Part shown: positions 61,245 through 64,000 of the stretch, in pieces
Position numbering within the stretch: position 1 is the first letter of the stretch
How the letters are laid out: each line of letters starts with the position of its first letter
NCBI RefSeq assembly: GCF_026226615.1
Contig: NZ_JAJAPB010000004.1
Location: 186,001 to 250,000, forward strand
Direction of reading: 5' to 3'
DNA length: 64,000 bases
From: Geovibrio ferrireducens
GTDB lineage: Bacteria > Chrysiogenota > Deferribacteres > Deferribacterales > Geovibrionaceae
The notes under the pieces: generated by a model
Seen by the model: only the letters and a program-made list of their open reading frames with translations
What the model was told of the DNA's origin: nothing
Database searches by the model: none
Position numbers and translations under genes: made by a program

Positions 61245-62811
61245 CCGATTTGTTAATCTCCAGCCTTTCCAGAATAGCCTTCATATGGTCGCGGATCTCT
61301 TTTTCGTCAGGTGCTTTTCTGAGGGCACGTATCTGGTAGCCGTAAGCTTCCTCATATTTCTCAAACCTGTAGAGCACCCACGCCATGCTGTCAAGATAGG
61401 CGGGATTTTCGGGGTCTTTCGCCAGTGCGCTTTCTATAAGCGTGTAGGCTTCGTCAAGCTTTATGCTCAGATCGGCGTAGGTGTAGCCGAGAAAGTTCAT
61501 CAGGGACGGATTGCCGGGATTAAGCTCAAGCGCATCCTTAAGCACTTCGAAACATTCGTCATATTTCTTCTGCTTCTCAAGCACAAGGGCAAAATCTATC
61601 ACCAGCTCAACGGAGGAGGGGTTCTCCTCATAACCTTTTCTCAGCACTTCATATGCCTTTGAGAGGGTTCCCTTCTCTTTATAAAGCTCTCCTGTGATGC
61701 GGTAATAGTCAACATCGCGCAGGTCGGCAGGAATTTTTGTTATAACCTTAATGCCTTCATCGTACTTCTTATCCTTGAGGCTGATAAAGCCGATGCGTTT
61801 TCTTGCCTCGACATAATCAGGGCGTACTGCTATAGCCTTGCGGTAATACTTCTCCGCATCGGCGAACTTGTTCTCCATCTCGCTTATCACGCCCATGGAG
61901 TAAAAAACCTGAACATCGTTCGGAGCAAGTTCCGCTACCTGCTTGAAGTACACAAGGGCGTTTTTATAGTCGTCCGTGGAGTAGTAGATTCCGGCTATCT
62001 GCCTGAGAACATAGATTTTCTCACGTCCTTCAACCTTGGGGAGAATACGTTTGAAGATCTCAAGCGCCTTTGTGCTGTTGTCGGCGCGTTTGTAGATCTC
62101 AGCCAGTTTCAGGTCGGAGAGAACGAAGTCAGGACGTTTTTCAGAGAGGATGGAAAGGTATTTCACTGCCTTTTCATAGTCTTCCCTTTCTATATGTATC
62201 TCGGCGAGCCTTGCTGCCGCGCCGAGGTCTTCATCAAGTTCATATGCTTTCAGATAGTCACTTTCGGCTTCTGCCAGCATTCCTTTGTTTCTGTACAGGT
62301 TTCCCCTTTCCACAAGCACCCTTGCAGAAGGTTCCTTAATAATGAGCTCATCAAGGATCTGCATGAGGTTTGCCTCATCGTTCAGGATCTTGTAGAGATC
62401 AGCCATGAGGTAGAGATATTTTATGTCCCTTTCCTCTTTCAGGGCATCGGCAGCAAAAATTTCAGCCATGCCTGCATCCCTGTAGTGGAAAAGGTAAAGC
62501 TGCGCCATGGAGAAGTTAAGTTCGGCATCACCCGGAAAAACTCCCAAACCTTCGCTGAGCCTGTGTCGGGCGGTTTCGTACATTTGAAGTTTTATGTAAA
62601 GCTCAGAGAGTTTTATATAGATGTATGGGTCGTTCGCAGGTTTTTTGATTGTTTCAAGGAGAGAGGTCGCAGTGTCCAGATCGCCGTCATCAGCGGCATA
62701 CAGCGCCTCAATGTAAACAGAGTCAACCTCTGCCTGTTCAAGGGCAGAGGCTGACTGATTTGCAAATGTTAATGTGAGTAAGAGAGTCAGCGGAATGAGA
62801 AAGCTTCTCAT
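61219..62811 (-). CDS. Exported TPR-repeat protein
   Basis: The 530-residue protein has a signal peptide (MRSFLIPLTLLLTLTFANQSASA) followed by about a dozen tetratricopeptide repeats. Examples are DPYIYIKLSELYIKLQMYETA, VQVFYSMGVISEMENKFADAEKYY and NPAYLDSMAWVLYRFEKYEEAY (each a spaced 34-residue unit). It is a likely periplasmic protein-protein scaffold, similar to the TPR proteins found beside lolB/ispE in related lineages. The particular partner is unknown. It overlaps accC by 4 bp and the LolB-like gene by 26 bp, so all are in one transcript. Confidence 0.85.
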   Translation of the reverse strand: MRSFLIPLTLLLTLTFANQSASALEQAEVDSVYIEALYAADDGDLDTATSLLETIKKPANDPYIYIKLSELYIKLQMYETARHRLSEGLGVFPGDAELNFSMAQLYLFHYRDAGMAEIFAADALKEERDIKYLYLMADLYKILNDEANLMQILDELIIKEPSARVLVERGNLYRNKGMLAEAESDYLKAYELDEDLGAAARLAEIHIEREDYEKAVKYLSILSEKRPDFVLSDLKLAEIYKRADNSTKALEIFKRILPKVEGREKIYVLRQIAGIYYSTDDYKNALVYFKQVAELAPNDVQVFYSMGVISEMENKFADAEKYYRKAIAVRPDYVEARKRIGFISLKDKKYDEGIKVITKIPADLRDVDYYRITGELYKEKGTLSKAYEVLRKGYEENPSSVELVIDFALVLEKQKKYDECFEVLKDALELNPGNPSLMNFLGYTYADLSIKLDEAYTLIESALAKDPENPAYLDSMAWVLYRFEKYEEAYGYQIRALRKAPDEKEIRDHMKAILERLEINKSVDDILKGK

Positions 62812-64000
62812 CCGAAATACTTCTCTATGAAGGCGGTTGTTATATCGCCTTTGATGAATGCGTGGTGCTCAAGTATGCGCTCGTGCAGGGGGATTGTGCT
62901 CTTTATGCCGTCTATGACGTACTCGCCGAGAGCCCTTCTCATCCTTGCTACGGCCATCTCCCTTGTTTTACCGAAGGTTATGAGCTTCGCTATCATGGAA
63001 TCGTAATAAGGAAGAACGGTGTAGCCCTGATAGCAGTTTGAATCCACCCTTACTCCGAAACCGCCGGGGACAATATATCCGTCGATCTTTCCGGGGCAGG
63101 GGCGGAAAGTTTCGGGGTCTTCCGCATTAATCCTGCACTCTATGGCATGACCTATGATTTTGATGTCTTCCTGCTTTATGGTGAGCGGTTCGCCCGCAGC
63201 TATCCTCAGCTGAAGCACAACGAGATCATAGCCGGTGATCATCTCTGTCACGGGGTGCTCAACCTGAATTCTGGTGTTCATCTCCATAAAGTAGAAGTTT
63301 TCATTATCATCCACAAGGTATTCAATGGTTCCTGCATTCTCATAGCCGAGCGATTCAATGGCGGCTACTGAAATCTCACCCATTTTGTTCCTTGTGGCTT
63401 CGCTGATGGCTGAGCTGGGAGCCTCCTCCAGAAGTTTCTGGTGGCGTCTCTGGATGGAGCATTCGCGCTCAAAAAAGTGAAGACCTTTGCCCTTGCCGTC
63501 ACCGAAGACCTGAATCTCGATGTGGCGGGGGTTTTCTATAAATTTCTCGATGTAAATTTCATCCGAATTGAAAGCGTTAAGGCTCTCTGAGCGGGCAAGC
63601 TGAAAGCTGTTGAGGAAGCTCATTTCATTGAGCGCAACCCTCATCCCCTTTCCTCCGCCGCCTGCGGAAGCCTTAATCATCACGGGAAAGCCGATGGCTT
63701 TTGCTATCTTAAGCGCCTCATCGGCGGAAGCCACGGGGCCGTCGCTGCCGGGAACAGTGGGAACGCCGAAGCCTTTCATAACGTCCTTGGCACGGGATTT
63801 ATTGCCCATAAGGTCAATGTGCTCCGCTTTAGGGCCTATGAACTTGAACCCGCATTCCTCACAGATTTTTGCAAAGCTGGCATTTTCCGCCATGAAGCCG
63901 TAGCCGGGGTGAATTGCGTCCACATTAGCTATTTCGGCGGCGGCTATGATGCTTTTGATGTCGAGATAGCTTTTTGACGACTGGTACGGCCCTATGCAGA
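62808..64000 (-). CDS. accC: Biotin carboxylase of acetyl-CoA carboxylase, 5' end outside the window
   Basis: AccC carboxylates the biotin of AccB in the first step of fatty-acid synthesis. About 397 residues of the normal 445-450 are present; the frame is open to the window edge (CIGPYQSSKSYLDIKSIIAAAE precedes the first Met). It has the ATP-grasp glycine loop IKASAGGGGKGMRVA, EKFIENPRHIEIQVFGD, the ECSIQRRHQKLLEEAPS block, and FMEMNTRIQVEHPVTE with the catalytic residues. The C-terminal part (FGKTREMAVARMRRALGEYVIDGIKSTIPLHERI, spaced) is also normal. A pyruvate carboxylase subunit A would look alike; accB is not visible. Confidence 0.9.
   Translation of the reverse strand, partial: CIGPYQSSKSYLDIKSIIAAAEIANVDAIHPGYGFMAENASFAKICEECGFKFIGPKAEHIDLMGNKSRAKDVMKGFGVPTVPGSDGPVASADEALKIAKAIGFPVMIKASAGGGGKGMRVALNEMSFLNSFQLARSESLNAFNSDEIYIEKFIENPRHIEIQVFGDGKGKGLHFFERECSIQRRHQKLLEEAPSSAISEATRNKMGEISVAAIESLGYENAGTIEYLVDDNENFYFMEMNTRIQVEHPVTEMITGYDLVVLQLRIAAGEPLTIKQEDIKIIGHAIECRINAEDPETFRPCPGKIDGYIVPGGFGVRVDSNCYQGYTVLPYYDSMIAKLITFGKTREMAVARMRRALGEYVIDGIKSTIPLHERILEHHAFIKGDITTAFIEKYFG

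Overview
The window comes from a motile Gram-negative bacterium with an outer membrane: it carries a type II secretion system, Lol lipoprotein transport genes, flagellins and pseudaminic acid glycosylation genes. A Phs/Psr-type molybdoenzyme operon and a membrane pyrophosphatase suggest anaerobic respiratory or syntrophic-like energetics. The mix and the gene orders look most like a Deferribacterota-type organism (Geovibrio/Denitrovibrio/Seleniivibrio relatives). That taxon call is an inference from protein look only; no rRNA or tRNA gene was seen.

Layout. 1-2.1 kb: end of argC, then argJ, whose 5' end is duplicated around a small repeat. 2.2-8.2 kb: two long near-identical tandem flagellins and flaG. 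8.5-16 kb: a Maf/DUF115 flagellin glycosyltransferase facing a six-gene pseudaminic acid operon (pseC, a pseF-like gene, pseG, a formyltransferase, pseI, pseB). 16.1-19.8 kb: a three-subunit thiosulfate/polysulfide reductase-like operon. 20.3-22.9 kb: a third long flagellin followed by a tiny YezD-like gene. 23.1-31.1 kb: a housekeeping operon (lepA, lepB, a DUF4845-like gene, pyrH, frr, uppS, cdsA, dxr, rseP). 31.3-42.1 kb: a full type II secretion locus in two divergent operons, CPBP protease-gspCDEF on the minus strand and gspGHIJKLMN on the plus strand. 42-48.9 kb: a frameshifted lipoprotein gene, murB, mtnP, lolD, lolC/E and guaA. 49-51.3 kb: a parDE module and guaB. 51.5-55.5 kb: a two-gene glutamine-dependent NAD synthetase, moaC, an SH3 protein and ychF. 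55.6-64 kb: hppA, pth, prs, ispE, a LolB-like lipoprotein, a TPR protein and the end of accC.

Genes that work together. The flagellins, FlaG, Maf and Pse genes make and glycosylate the filament. All three flagellin genes have sigma-28-like promoters and a hairpin with GGA in its loop just upstream of the Shine-Dalgarno sequence. Flagellins 1 and 2 also share a 270-290 nt leader with a strong intrinsic terminator about 110-140 nt after the predicted start site. This is either an attenuator or a sigma-28-driven small RNA, and it is the strongest candidate here for an undescribed regulatory system.

The intergenic spaces hold at least three dispersed repeat families. One is a three-hairpin element of about 85-95 bp whose stems change sequence from copy to copy while pairing is kept and the linkers stay constant. 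Two intergenic events have duplicated neighbouring gene ends (the argJ start and the guaB stop).
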